Source: Giesbergeria sp. (GTDB lineage: Bacteria; Pseudomonadota; Gammaproteobacteria; Burkholderiales; Burkholderiaceae_C). Taken from it: DNA of 12,982 nucleotides. Position 1 is the stretch's first letter; each line of letters opens with the position of its first letter. Position numbers and translations under genes: made by a program. Below are positions 1-6,414 of the stretch, one piece after another. The stretch spans positions 1-12,982 of the forward strand of contig JAGOCN010000013.1 of the NCBI GenBank assembly GCA_017998735.1, read 5' to 3'. The notes under the pieces were generated by a model. It saw nothing but the letters and a program-made list of their open reading frames with translations, had not been told where the DNA came from and made no database searches.

Positions 1-508
<508 letters not shown>

Positions 509-584
509 GCGGGCAAAGGCCGCACGGCGCACCGGCGGCGGGGTCTGAAGGTTGGAAACCTTGCGATTATCCCGTGCCGCGGCA

Positions 585-628
585 GGCGGGCAGCAACCCG
601 CCCTGGCGCTGTCTGTTCAGACAGCGCC
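585..628. other. Two adjacent inverted repeats between the lipoprotein gene and prfC
   Basis: A perfect 11-bp inverted repeat lies at 605-615/618-628 (GGCGCTGTCTG, TT loop, CAGACAGCGCC). Beside it, GGCGGG (585-590) pairs with CCCGCC (597-602) across a 6-nt loop. They sit 19 nt past the stop of the minus-strand lipoprotein gene and upstream of prfC, where a transcription end would be expected. No T-run follows on the minus strand, so this is not a classical intrinsic terminator. It could be an mRNA-stabilising hairpin, a Rho-assisted end or a protein-binding palindrome. The inverted repeats are directly visible; the role is inferred. Confidence 0.6.
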
Positions 629-646
629 GCATCGGCGTTTGCAGCC

Positions 647-880
647 TTACTTGGCCGGGGTGATCTCGACCTTTGGCACCTCGATGACCTTTTGCTCGGT
701 GGTCACGTTGACATCCGGGGTCTTGACGTCGTACTTGGGCAGGGTGACATTGCCTTCCTGCGTTTTTTCCACTTCGTACTTGGGCACGGTGACGTTGCCT
801 TCCTGGGTTTTCTTCACATCGCAGGCAGTGAGGCCAGCAAAAGCAAAAGCGGCAAAGGTCAGGGCAAGGATCTTGTTCAT
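647..880 (-). CDS. Small tandem-repeat lipoprotein of unknown function (77 aa)
   Basis: The N-terminus is a lipoprotein signal: MNK, a hydrophobic stretch, then the lipobox LTAC with the acylated cysteine at residue 20. The next residue is Asp (CDV), which in E. coli would favour inner-membrane retention. The mature part of about 58 residues is hydrophilic and contains two near-identical 15-residue units: KKTQEGNVTVPKYEV (33 onward by one register) and EKTQEGNVTLPKYDV. A decaying third unit (KTPDVNVT) follows, then a Val/Glu/Pro/Lys tail (VIEVPKVEITPAK). There is no Cys beyond the lipobox and no enzymatic motif. The ATG at 880 begins exactly at the signal peptide and has a purine-rich AGAAAGAAGA upstream, whereas longer readings run into the intergenic repeat. 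I do not recognise a named family, and an envelope or periplasmic role is inferred from the signal alone. Confidence 0.85.
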   Translation of the reverse strand: MNKILALTFAAFAFAGLTACDVKKTQEGNVTVPKYEVEKTQEGNVTLPKYDVKTPDVNVTTEQKVIEVPKVEITPAK

Positions 881-1318
881 GGTGCGGTCTTCTTTCTTCG
901 GAGAGGAGGTGTTGGTGGCTTCAGGATTTGATTTGCCATCACGGGCTCCATTGCAACGGCAACCGGACAGGGCGCACGTAGGAAGACGGTCAAGGCGCCT
1001 GTCGGCAAGGGGCTTGTACAGCGCGGGCGGTTTCTGGCTGATTGCACAGGGAGGCACCAGGCCGGCATGGCCTTTGCTGCAGGCATGGGAATTTTGGGGA
1101 AAATAGGCTCCAGCGCATGTGCAGCATGCGCGAGCAGCTCCTTTTTCAATAGCAAAACTCAATCTTTTGTGCTGCGGGATTGTGGTTTGGTCAGGGCAAA
1201 AATGCCCTGATTTCCTGTCTTTCCAAGAGTCAGAGTCTGTACTTGCTGCAGCACCCTCCATGCTCAAAGTGGCACGCAAGGCGGTGGCACTGCTTGCAGC
1301 GTGTCACAGTGATGTTCC
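881..1318. other. 438-bp divergent intergenic region
   Basis: This gap separates the minus-strand lipoprotein gene from the plus-strand MFS gene, so it must hold promoters for both. I see no convincing -35/-10 pair in either direction. Its main content is a 134-bp repeat at 1077-1210. The open frames across it are low-complexity by-products of GC-rich DNA and of that repeat, and none has a credible start or a recognisable protein. Confidence 0.6.
1077..1210 (+). repeat. 134-bp interspersed repeat, copy 1
   Basis: This stretch aligns without gaps to the reverse complement of 7775-7908. By hand count 101 of 134 positions agree (about 75%), and the central 52 bp (1106-1157) match at 48 of 52. 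The core carries near-palindromic arms (CTCCAGCGCATGTGCAGC next to ATGCGCGAGCAGCTCC) followed by TTTTTCAATAGCAAAA. It ends in a perfect 8-bp hairpin with an AAAA loop, TCAGGGCA/TGCCCTGA (1191-1210). It is intergenic and has no transposase, so it is best read as a non-autonomous palindromic element or REP-like repeat. Confidence 0.8.
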
Positions 1319-2542
1319 ATGCCAACACCTTCCCTGCCTACAGCCTCCCGCACCTGGGTGCAGCCCGGCTCGCCCGAGTACAAACGCATCAGCCTGGCGC
1401 TGTTTCTGGCGGGCTTTGCCACGTTTTCACTGCTGTACTGCGTGCAGCCGGTGCTGCCGGAACTGGCACAGGCTTTTGGCCTGGGGGCGGCGGGCAGTTC
1501 GTTTGCGCTGTCGGTCAGCACCGGCTGCCTGGCAGCCGCCATCTTCGTTGCCGGCGCGCTGTCGGAAGGGCGCGACAAGCGCTGGCTGATGTTTGCTTCC
1601 ATGGCACTGGCTGCGCTGTGCAACCTGGGCGCCGCGCTGGCGCCGACCTGGGGCCTGCTGCTGGCTGCGCGGGCACTGGAAGGGGTGTTGCTGGGTGGGG
1701 TGCCGGCGGTGGCCATGGCCTACCTTTCGGACGAAATCCACCCGCGCGGGCTGGGTTTTTCCATGGGCCTGTATGTGGGCGGCACGGCCTTTGGCGGCAT
1801 GGCGGGGCGGGTGGGCATGAGCGCACTGGCCGACCAGTTTGGCTGGCGCGTGGCCATGGGCACGCTGAGCGTGCTGGGGCTGGTGGCTGCGGTGGGTTTT
1901 GTGCTGCTGCTGCCCCAAAGCCGGCGCGCTGCGGCGGCTGTGGCGCAACAGTCGCTGGGCATCGGCTACCACCTCGGCGCCTGGCGCATGCACCTGCAGA
2001 CCCCCGGTCTGCTGCCGCTGTTTCTGTCCGGCTTTGCGCTGATGGGCGTGTTTGTGTCGCTGTTCAACTACGCGGGTTTTCGGCTGGCGGATGCGCCCTA
2101 TGGCCTGAGCCAGACACAGATCGGGCTGGTGTTTTGCGTGTACCTGTTTGGCATGGTGGCGTCGCCAGCGGCCGGCGCCCTGGCCGACCGCTGGGGGCGC
2201 GCCCCGGTGCTGGTGGGCGGCGTGGGGTTGATGGCGTCCGGCGTGGTGCTGACGCTGGCGGCGCCGCTGGTGGCGGTGATTGCCGGCATTGCGGTGCTGA
2301 CCTTCGGTTTTTTTGTGGCGCACGCGGTGGCCAGCGGCTGGGTGGGGCAGCTGGCGCTGCAGTCCAAGGGGCATGCGTCTTCGCTGTACCTGCTGGCCTA
2401 TTACCTGGGCTCGAGCGTGCTGGGATCGGCAGGCGGCTGGTTCTGGGAGCACGGGCACTGGCCGGCGCTGGTGGCGTTTTCGCTGGTGCTGCTGGTGGGG
2501 GCTTTGGCACTGGCGCTGCGCCTGCGGCGGGCGCCGATATAA
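1319..2542 (+). CDS. ynfM: MFS transporter, YnfM-like exporter (12 predicted TM segments)
   Basis: This 407-residue inner-membrane protein belongs to the major facilitator superfamily. From memory it aligns end to end with E. coli YnfM: LYCVQPVLPELAQAFGL in TM1, a short loop with EGRDKR in the MFS motif-A position, AYLSDEIHPRGLGFSMGLYV around TM4-5, and SSLYLLAYYLGSSVLGSAGG near TM11. The hydrophobic pattern gives two six-helix halves joined by a loop near residues 200-220 rich in Arg and Ala. E. coli YnfM is an efflux carrier with broad, poorly defined substrates, so sugar or drug export here is only a guess. The ATG at 1319 gives about 22 residues before the conserved SPEYKRISLALF, comparable to YnfM, but its ribosome site is weak. 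Its TAA stop (2540-2542) lies inside the -10 of the next transcription unit. Confidence 0.9.
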   Translation: MPTPSLPTASRTWVQPGSPEYKRISLALFLAGFATFSLLYCVQPVLPELAQAFGLGAAGSSFALSVSTGCLAAAIFVAGALSEGRDKRWLMFASMALAALCNLGAALAPTWGLLLAARALEGVLLGGVPAVAMAYLSDEIHPRGLGFSMGLYVGGTAFGGMAGRVGMSALADQFGWRVAMGTLSVLGLVAAVGFVLLLPQSRRAAAAVAQQSLGIGYHLGAWRMHLQTPGLLPLFLSGFALMGVFVSLFNYAGFRLADAPYGLSQTQIGLVFCVYLFGMVASPAAGALADRWGRAPVLVGGVGLMASGVVLTLAAPLVAVIAGIAVLTFGFFVAHAVASGWVGQLALQSKGHASSLYLLAYYLGSSVLGSAGGWFWEHGHWPALVAFSLVLLVGALALALRLRRAPI

Positions 2543-2543
2543 T
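2538..2543 (+). promoter_or_regulatory. -10 box TATAAT for the ahcY transcript
   Basis: A perfect TATAAT occurs at 2538-2543 and overlaps the TAA stop of the upstream MFS gene. Transcription starting about 7 nt further on, near 2550, would begin just before the riboswitch aptamer at 2555. No good -35 is visible at 17-nt spacing (GCTGCG at 2515-2520). The position fits well, but activity is inferred. Confidence 0.65.
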
Positions 2544-2554
2544 CGCCCCTTTCT

Positions 2555-2637
2555 CCTGAGGAGCGTTGCAGCGACCCGACCATGTTCGGGCGTGAGGCTC
2601 GGGAGGCCGGGTTCGCCCCGTCTGCAACGACGCTCAT
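2555..2637 (+). promoter_or_regulatory. S-adenosylhomocysteine (SAH) riboswitch aptamer
   Basis: This RNA element binds SAH and switches on SAH-recycling genes. The conserved landmarks are all present: GAGGAGCG at the 5' side, GAGGCTCGGG in the middle and GCAACGACGCTCA at the 3' side. P1 forms from GAGCGT (2561-2566) with ACGCTC (2630-2635), extended by TTGCA/TGCAA. A local hairpin forms from CCCGA (2575-2579) and TCGGG (2586-2590). The family's pseudoknot forms from CCTGAG (2555-2560) and CTCGGG (2598-2603), with one U-G pair. It stands immediately upstream of ahcY, the classical location in beta- and gammaproteobacteria. A frame for a 43-residue N-terminal extension of AhcY runs through it and is not coding. 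Confidence 0.95.
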
Positions 2638-2697
2638 CCACCTGGCGTGCGATGGGCTTCCGGCTTGTTGCGCGGCAGGTGGTGTTTCAACACTGCC
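2638..2697 (+). promoter_or_regulatory. Candidate expression platform of the SAH riboswitch
   Basis: Two mutually exclusive hairpins can form between the aptamer and the ahcY ribosome site. One pairs CCACCTG (2638-2644) with CAGGTGG (2676-2682) directly after P1. The other pairs GGCA (2674-2677) with TGCC (2694-2697), enclosing GTGTT (2682-2686)/AACAC (2689-2693). The second ends 2 nt before the Shine-Dalgarno GGAG (2700-2703), and no T-run follows. This points to control of translation or RNA folding rather than intrinsic termination. The pairings are visible; the switching is inferred. Confidence 0.5.
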
Positions 2698-2710
2698 ATT
2701 GGAGCCGACC

Positions 2711-4165
2711 ATGAACGCACGCACCCCCCTTCCCCTGTCCACCGACTGCGCCATCACCGACATCGCGCTGGCCGACTGGGGCCGCAAGGAAATCCGCATT
2801 GCCGAGACCGAAATGCCCGGTCTGATGGCGATCCGCGAAGAATTTGCCACTGCTCAGCCCCTCAAGGGCGCCCGCATCACCGGCAGCCTGCACATGACGA
2901 TCCAGACCGCCGTGCTGATCGAGACGCTGGAAGCGCTCGGCGCCACGGTGCGCTGGGCGTCGTGCAACATCTTCAGCACGCAGGACCACGCGGCGGCCGC
3001 CATTGCCGCCAGCGGCACGCCGGTGTTTGCCATCAAGGGCGAGTCGCTGTCCGACTACTGGGACTACACGCACCGCATCTTTGAATTCGGCAAGGGCATT
3101 GCCGGCGGTCCCGCCGGAGGCACCGAAGGCGAAGGCCCGAACATGATCCTGGACGATGGCGGCGATGCCACCATGCTGATGCACCTGGGCAAGAAGGCCG
3201 AAAAAGACCTGTCGGTGCTGGACAAGCCCACCAGCGAAGAAGAAACCATTTTGTTTGCCGCCATCCGCGCCAAGCTGGCCGTGGACGCCACCTGGTACAC
3301 GCGCAAGTCGGCAGCCATCATCGGCGTGACCGAAGAAACCACCACCGGCGTGCTGCGCCTGAACGAAATGGCCGCCAAGGGCGCGCTGATGTTCCGCGCC
3401 ATCAACGTGAACGACTCGGTGACCAAATCGAAGTTCGACAACCTGTACGGCTGCCGCGAGTCGCTGGTGGACGGCATCAAGCGCGCCACCGACGTGATGA
3501 TTGCCGGCAAGGTGGCCTGCGTGGCCGGCTATGGCGATGTGGGCAAGGGTTCGGCACAGGCACTGCGCGCCCTGAGCGCGCAGGTCTGGGTGACCGAAAT
3601 CGACCCGATCAACGCGCTGCAGGCGGCGATGGAAGGCTACCGCGTGGTGACCATGGAATATGCCGCCGACAAGGCCGACATCTTCGTGACCACCACCGGC
3701 AACAAGGACGTCATCACGCACGACACCATGGCCGCCATGAAGGACCAGGCGATCGTCTGCAACATCGGCCACTTCGACAACGAAATCGACGTCGCGTCGA
3801 TTGAAAAGTACGAGTGGGAAGAGATCAAGCCGCAGGTGGACCACATCACCTTCCCGGACGGCAAGAAGATCATCCTGCTGGCCAAGGGCCGCCTGGTGAA
3901 CCTGGGCTGTGGCACCGGCCACCCGAGCTTTGTGATGAGCGCCTCGTTTGCCAACCAGACGATTGCGCAGATCGAGCTGTTCACCCGCCAGGACCACTAC
4001 CAGGTGGGCAAGGTCTATGTGCTGCCCAAGTCGCTGGACGAAAAAGTGGCGCGCCTGCACCTGAAGAAGGTCGGCGCCATGCTGACCGAGCTGACCGACG
4101 CGCAGGCGGCCTACATCGGTGTGTCCAAGAGCGGTCCTTACAAGGCCGAAACCTACCGCTACTGA
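2711..4165 (+). CDS. ahcY: Adenosylhomocysteinase (S-adenosyl-L-homocysteine hydrolase)
   Basis: AhcY is a cytoplasmic NAD-dependent enzyme that reversibly splits SAH into homocysteine and adenosine, relieving product inhibition of methyltransferases. The 484-residue protein is full length. It has [17 protein letters not shown] (57-73), [12 protein letters not shown] (88-99), [11 protein letters not shown] (148-158), the NAD-binding GYGDVGKG (273-280), [10 protein letters not shown] (351-360), and the C-terminal YKAETYRY that reaches the neighbouring subunit's cofactor. The insert at about 125-185 is the one found in long bacterial and plant forms. The ATG at 2711 is chosen because GGAG lies 7 nt upstream and the earlier in-frame start would translate the riboswitch. 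The gene is under SAH riboswitch control and is followed by a terminator hairpin, then tlyA and metF. Confidence 0.98.
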   Translation: MNARTPLPLSTDCAITDIALADWGRKEIRIAETEMPGLMAIREEFATAQPLKGARITGSLHMTIQTAVLIETLEALGATVRWASCNIFSTQDHAAAAIAASGTPVFAIKGESLSDYWDYTHRIFEFGKGIAGGPAGGTEGEGPNMILDDGGDATMLMHLGKKAEKDLSVLDKPTSEEETILFAAIRAKLAVDATWYTRKSAAIIGVTEETTTGVLRLNEMAAKGALMFRAINVNDSVTKSKFDNLYGCRESLVDGIKRATDVMIAGKVACVAGYGDVGKGSAQALRALSAQVWVTEIDPINALQAAMEGYRVVTMEYAADKADIFVTTTGNKDVITHDTMAAMKDQAIVCNIGHFDNEIDVASIEKYEWEEIKPQVDHITFPDGKKIILLAKGRLVNLGCGTGHPSFVMSASFANQTIAQIELFTRQDHYQVGKVYVLPKSLDEKVARLHLKKVGAMLTELTDAQAAYIGVSKSGPYKAETYRY

Positions 4166-4167
4166 GC

Positions 4168-4215
4168 GGGGCGGCCGGTCGCCATTCAAAGGCAACCGGC
4201 CCCGTGCGTTTTTAA
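4168..4215 (+). terminator. Intrinsic terminator after ahcY
   Basis: GGCCGGTCGCC (4173-4183) pairs with GGCAACCGGCC (4191-4201) with one mismatch across the loop ATTCAAA, and flanking G/C pairs extend the stem. TTTTTAATTT follows at 4209-4218. It begins 3 nt after the ahcY stop codon. It may be partial, since tlyA and metF follow on the same strand. Confidence 0.75.
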
Positions 4216-4218
4216 TTT

Positions 4219-4280
4219 GCTATGTTTTTAATAGCTTCCAGCGCACGGCCTGCCTGCGCTGGTGGCCGATTTGACTGTAA
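4219..4280 (+). repeat. Degenerate member of the same palindromic repeat family (copy 3)
   Basis: A perfect 8-bp inverted repeat, CCAGCGCA (4238-4245) and TGCGCTGG (4255-4262), has a 9-nt loop. It is preceded by GCTATGTTTTTAATAGCTT and followed by TGGCCGATTTGAC. The order (GCTAT, T-rich, AGCT, paired GCGC arms, GGC, then TTTG) parallels the core of the 134-bp repeats at 1077 and 7775, but similarity is confined to this core. It fills the gap between the ahcY terminator and tlyA. Confidence 0.6.
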
Positions 4281-4311
4281 AAATCACCGTCTGCGGACGA
4301 GAGGGCAATGC

Positions 4312-5310
4312 ATGCGCGCAGACGTTTTTCTGGTGGATTCGGGCCATGCGACCACGCGTTCGCAGGCGCAGCGGCTGATTGCCGCGGGCGTGCAGTGGCG
4401 CCTGTCGCCCGGCGCGCCATGGCAGAAGGTGGCCAAGAACGGTGACGACATTCCGGCCATTGCCGAGGTGGAGCTGCTGGACGCGGCCGAGGCCAGGTAC
4501 CTGTCGCGCGGCGGTTTGAAGCTGGAAGGTGCACTGGCCGCTGCCGGGCTTGAGGTTACCGGTCTGCGCTGCCTGGACGTGGGCCAGAGCACCGGCGGTT
4601 TCACCGACTGTCTGCTGCAGCACGGCGCGGCGCAGGTGGTGGGGGTGGATGTGGGCCACGGCCAGGTGCACGAGCGCCTGCTGGGCGACGCACGCGCCAT
4701 CTGCGTCGCAGGGCTGAATGCGCGGGCTATGACCGCCGGCGCGCTGCAGCAGGAATGCGAGCTGGCGCTGTCCGAGGCCATCGAGGAAGTCGAGGACAAC
4801 GACACCCAGCCCGAAGCGCCGTACAGCTGGATGCGCAACGGCGGTCTGGTGGACGAGGCCTACGACGACAGCGACGACGCCAAGGACCGGGACATCGAAC
4901 GCTTCAAGCTGGAGCGTGCAGAAAAAGCCAAAGCGCGTGCGGCAGGCACGCTGCCGGTCGAGCGCCGCCGCCGCGCCGACCGCACCGGGGTGGACACCAC
5001 GCCGGTGTTTGACCTGGTGGTGGGCGACCTGTCCTTCATTTCGCTCACGCTGGTGCTGCCGGCCCTGGTGCCGTTGCTGGCGCCCGAAGGCCAGCTGCTG
5101 ATGCTGGTCAAGCCGCAGTTCGAACTGCAGCCCGGCCAGGTGGGCAAGGGCGGCATCGTGCGCGATGCAGCGCTGTACGCCGTGGTGGAGCAGCGCATCC
5201 GCGACTGCTGCACCGACAACGGCCTGGCCGTGCAGGCCTGGCTGGACAGCCCCATCAGTGGCGGCGACGGCAACCGTGAATTTTTTGTTTTTGCCAGGAG
5301 GGGCGGATGA
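4312..5310 (+). CDS. tlyA: TlyA-family rRNA 2'-O-methyltransferase with a charged insertion
   Basis: This 332-residue protein has an N-terminal S4-like RNA-binding domain (about 1-60, MRADVFLVDSGHATTRSQAQ) and a FtsJ-type SAM-dependent methyltransferase domain. Visible motifs are SRGGLKLEGAL (65-75), the SAM loop DVGQSTGGFTD (89-99), GVDVGHGQVHERL (111-123), DLVVGDLSFISL (234-245), LVKPQFE (265-271) and GKGGIVRD (278-285). Family members 2'-O-methylate cytidines in 16S and/or 23S rRNA. Most are about 245-275 residues. The excess here is an acidic, then Lys/Arg-rich, segment at about 148-230. The ATG at 4312 has GAGGG 6 nt upstream, and the overlapping ATG at 4308 is out of frame. The stop overlaps metF as ATGA, indicating co-transcription and translational coupling. 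The exact rRNA target is not known from sequence. Confidence 0.92.
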   Translation: MRADVFLVDSGHATTRSQAQRLIAAGVQWRLSPGAPWQKVAKNGDDIPAIAEVELLDAAEARYLSRGGLKLEGALAAAGLEVTGLRCLDVGQSTGGFTDCLLQHGAAQVVGVDVGHGQVHERLLGDARAICVAGLNARAMTAGALQQECELALSEAIEEVEDNDTQPEAPYSWMRNGGLVDEAYDDSDDAKDRDIERFKLERAEKAKARAAGTLPVERRRRADRTGVDTTPVFDLVVGDLSFISLTLVLPALVPLLAPEGQLLMLVKPQFELQPGQVGKGGIVRDAALYAVVEQRIRDCCTDNGLAVQAWLDSPISGGDGNREFFVFARRGG

Positions 5311-6287
5311 CCGCTGTGGATGCAATGAACGCAATCAACGCAATGAAAGCAGGCCGCGCTGGCGCGGCACCAGGGGTGCCGTTGGTGCCGTTTCCGATCA
5401 GCGTGGAGTTTTTTCCGACCAAGACGCCCGAAGGGGCTGCAAAACTGCGCGGCGTGCGCCAGCAGCTGTATGCACTAGCGCCCGAGTTCTGTTCAGTCAC
5501 CTATGGCGCCGGGGGCTCCACCCAGGAAGGCACCTTCAGCACGGTGCGCGCCATTCTGGAAGAGGGGCACGATGCGGCCTCGCACTTTTCCTGCATTGGC
5601 GCCACCCGCGCTTCGGTGCGGGACGAACTGGCGCAGCTGCAGGCCATGGGCGTCAAGCGCCTGGTGGCGCTGCGCGGCGATTTGCCCAGCGGCTATGGTG
5701 CGGGCGGTGAATTTCATTACGCCAGCGACCTGGTGGAGTTCATTCGCCAGGAAACCGGCAACGCCTTTCATATTGAAGTGGCCGCCTACCCCGAAGTGCA
5801 CCCACAGGCGCGCACACCGGACGCCGACCTGCATGCCTTTGCCGCCAAGGCCCGCGCCGGTGCCGATTCGGCCATCACCCAGTATTTCTTCAACGCCGAT
5901 GCCTACTTTCGTTTTGCCGACGAATGTGCCCGCCTGGGGCTGGCATTGCCCATCGTGCCGGGCATCATGCCGATCATGGGCTCGACCCAGCTGATGCGCT
6001 TCTCCGACGCCTGCGGCGCCGAGATTCCGCGCTGGATCCGCCTGCGGCTGCAGGGCTTTGGCGACGACACTGCCAGCATCAAGGCCTTCGGGCTGGACGT
6101 GGTGACCGAACTGTGCGCGCGGCTGCTGGAGCGCGGCGCGCCGGCGCTGCACTTCTACACCATGAACCAGAGCGCGGCGACGCTGGAAATCTGCCAGCGC
6201 CTGGGGCTGCGCGCACCCCGGGCCGCAGCACGCTTGCCTGTGCCTGCACAGGCTGGCGGGCCTGCCGTGCAGGGTGCGGTCGCCTGA
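5307..6287 (+). CDS. metF: 5,10-methylenetetrahydrofolate reductase
   Basis: MetF is a cytoplasmic FAD enzyme that reduces methylene-THF to methyl-THF, the methyl donor for homocysteine to methionine. The 326-residue protein is a TIM-barrel MTHFR with VEFFPTKT (33-40, catalytic Glu34), TYGAGGS (65-71), ALRGD (121-125, Asp that tunes the flavin), HIEVAAYPEVHP (155-166), TQYFFN (191-196), PGIMPI (218-223) and HFYTMN (282-287). The start ATG at 5307 overlaps the tlyA stop by 4 bp and has AGGAGGGG at 5296-5303. The first 28 residues include a low-complexity DAMNAINAMKAG run, and the last 25 are an Ala/Pro-rich tail; both lie outside the barrel, making it longer than the roughly 275-300 residues usual for bacteria. 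It acts just after AhcY in the methyl cycle. Confidence 0.97.
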   Translation: MTAVDAMNAINAMKAGRAGAAPGVPLVPFPISVEFFPTKTPEGAAKLRGVRQQLYALAPEFCSVTYGAGGSTQEGTFSTVRAILEEGHDAASHFSCIGATRASVRDELAQLQAMGVKRLVALRGDLPSGYGAGGEFHYASDLVEFIRQETGNAFHIEVAAYPEVHPQARTPDADLHAFAAKARAGADSAITQYFFNADAYFRFADECARLGLALPIVPGIMPIMGSTQLMRFSDACGAEIPRWIRLRLQGFGDDTASIKAFGLDVVTELCARLLERGAPALHFYTMNQSAATLEICQRLGLRAPRAAARLPVPAQAGGPAVQGAVA

Positions 6288-6331
6288 AACCCTTCTGCAA
6301 GTGATGTTTTTGTGCCACGCTGCCGGGCGTT

Positions 6332-6345
6332 TTGATGCAAGTCAA
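6332..6345 (+). promoter_or_regulatory. FNR-type box upstream of ompW
   Basis: TTGATGCAAGTCAA matches the FNR/ANR consensus TTGATnnnnATCAA at nine of the ten specified positions. Its centre is about 76 bp before the chosen OmpW start. A class II promoter (box centred near -41.5) would start around 6380, leaving about 35 nt of leader. No clear -10 is seen at that spot. E. coli ompW is known to respond to FNR, which supports the assignment. Confidence 0.65.
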
Positions 6346-6414
6346 TTGCATTCCACGGCAGGACGCATCCAATGGCGTCTGGGGGATGTCCCCAGACTTG
6401 CCTGGATGATGATC

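Noticed and set aside
877..1155. Possible small protein shared by 877-1155 (minus) and 7800-8039 (plus), both reading LLKKELLA
   Set aside because: The similarity comes from the 134-bp DNA repeat. Outside the core the peptides diverge, and neither frame has a proper start or a conserved length.
2582..2710. N-terminal extension of AhcY by 43 residues
   Set aside because: This stretch is the SAH riboswitch and its expression platform. The family start and the GGAG ribosome site point to 2711.
2687..4195. 502-residue open frame antisense to ahcY
   Set aside because: It is a by-product of strong GC bias in third positions of ahcY. It is rich in His, Gly, Val and Ala and has no recognisable domain, while the sense strand encodes an unmistakable enzyme.
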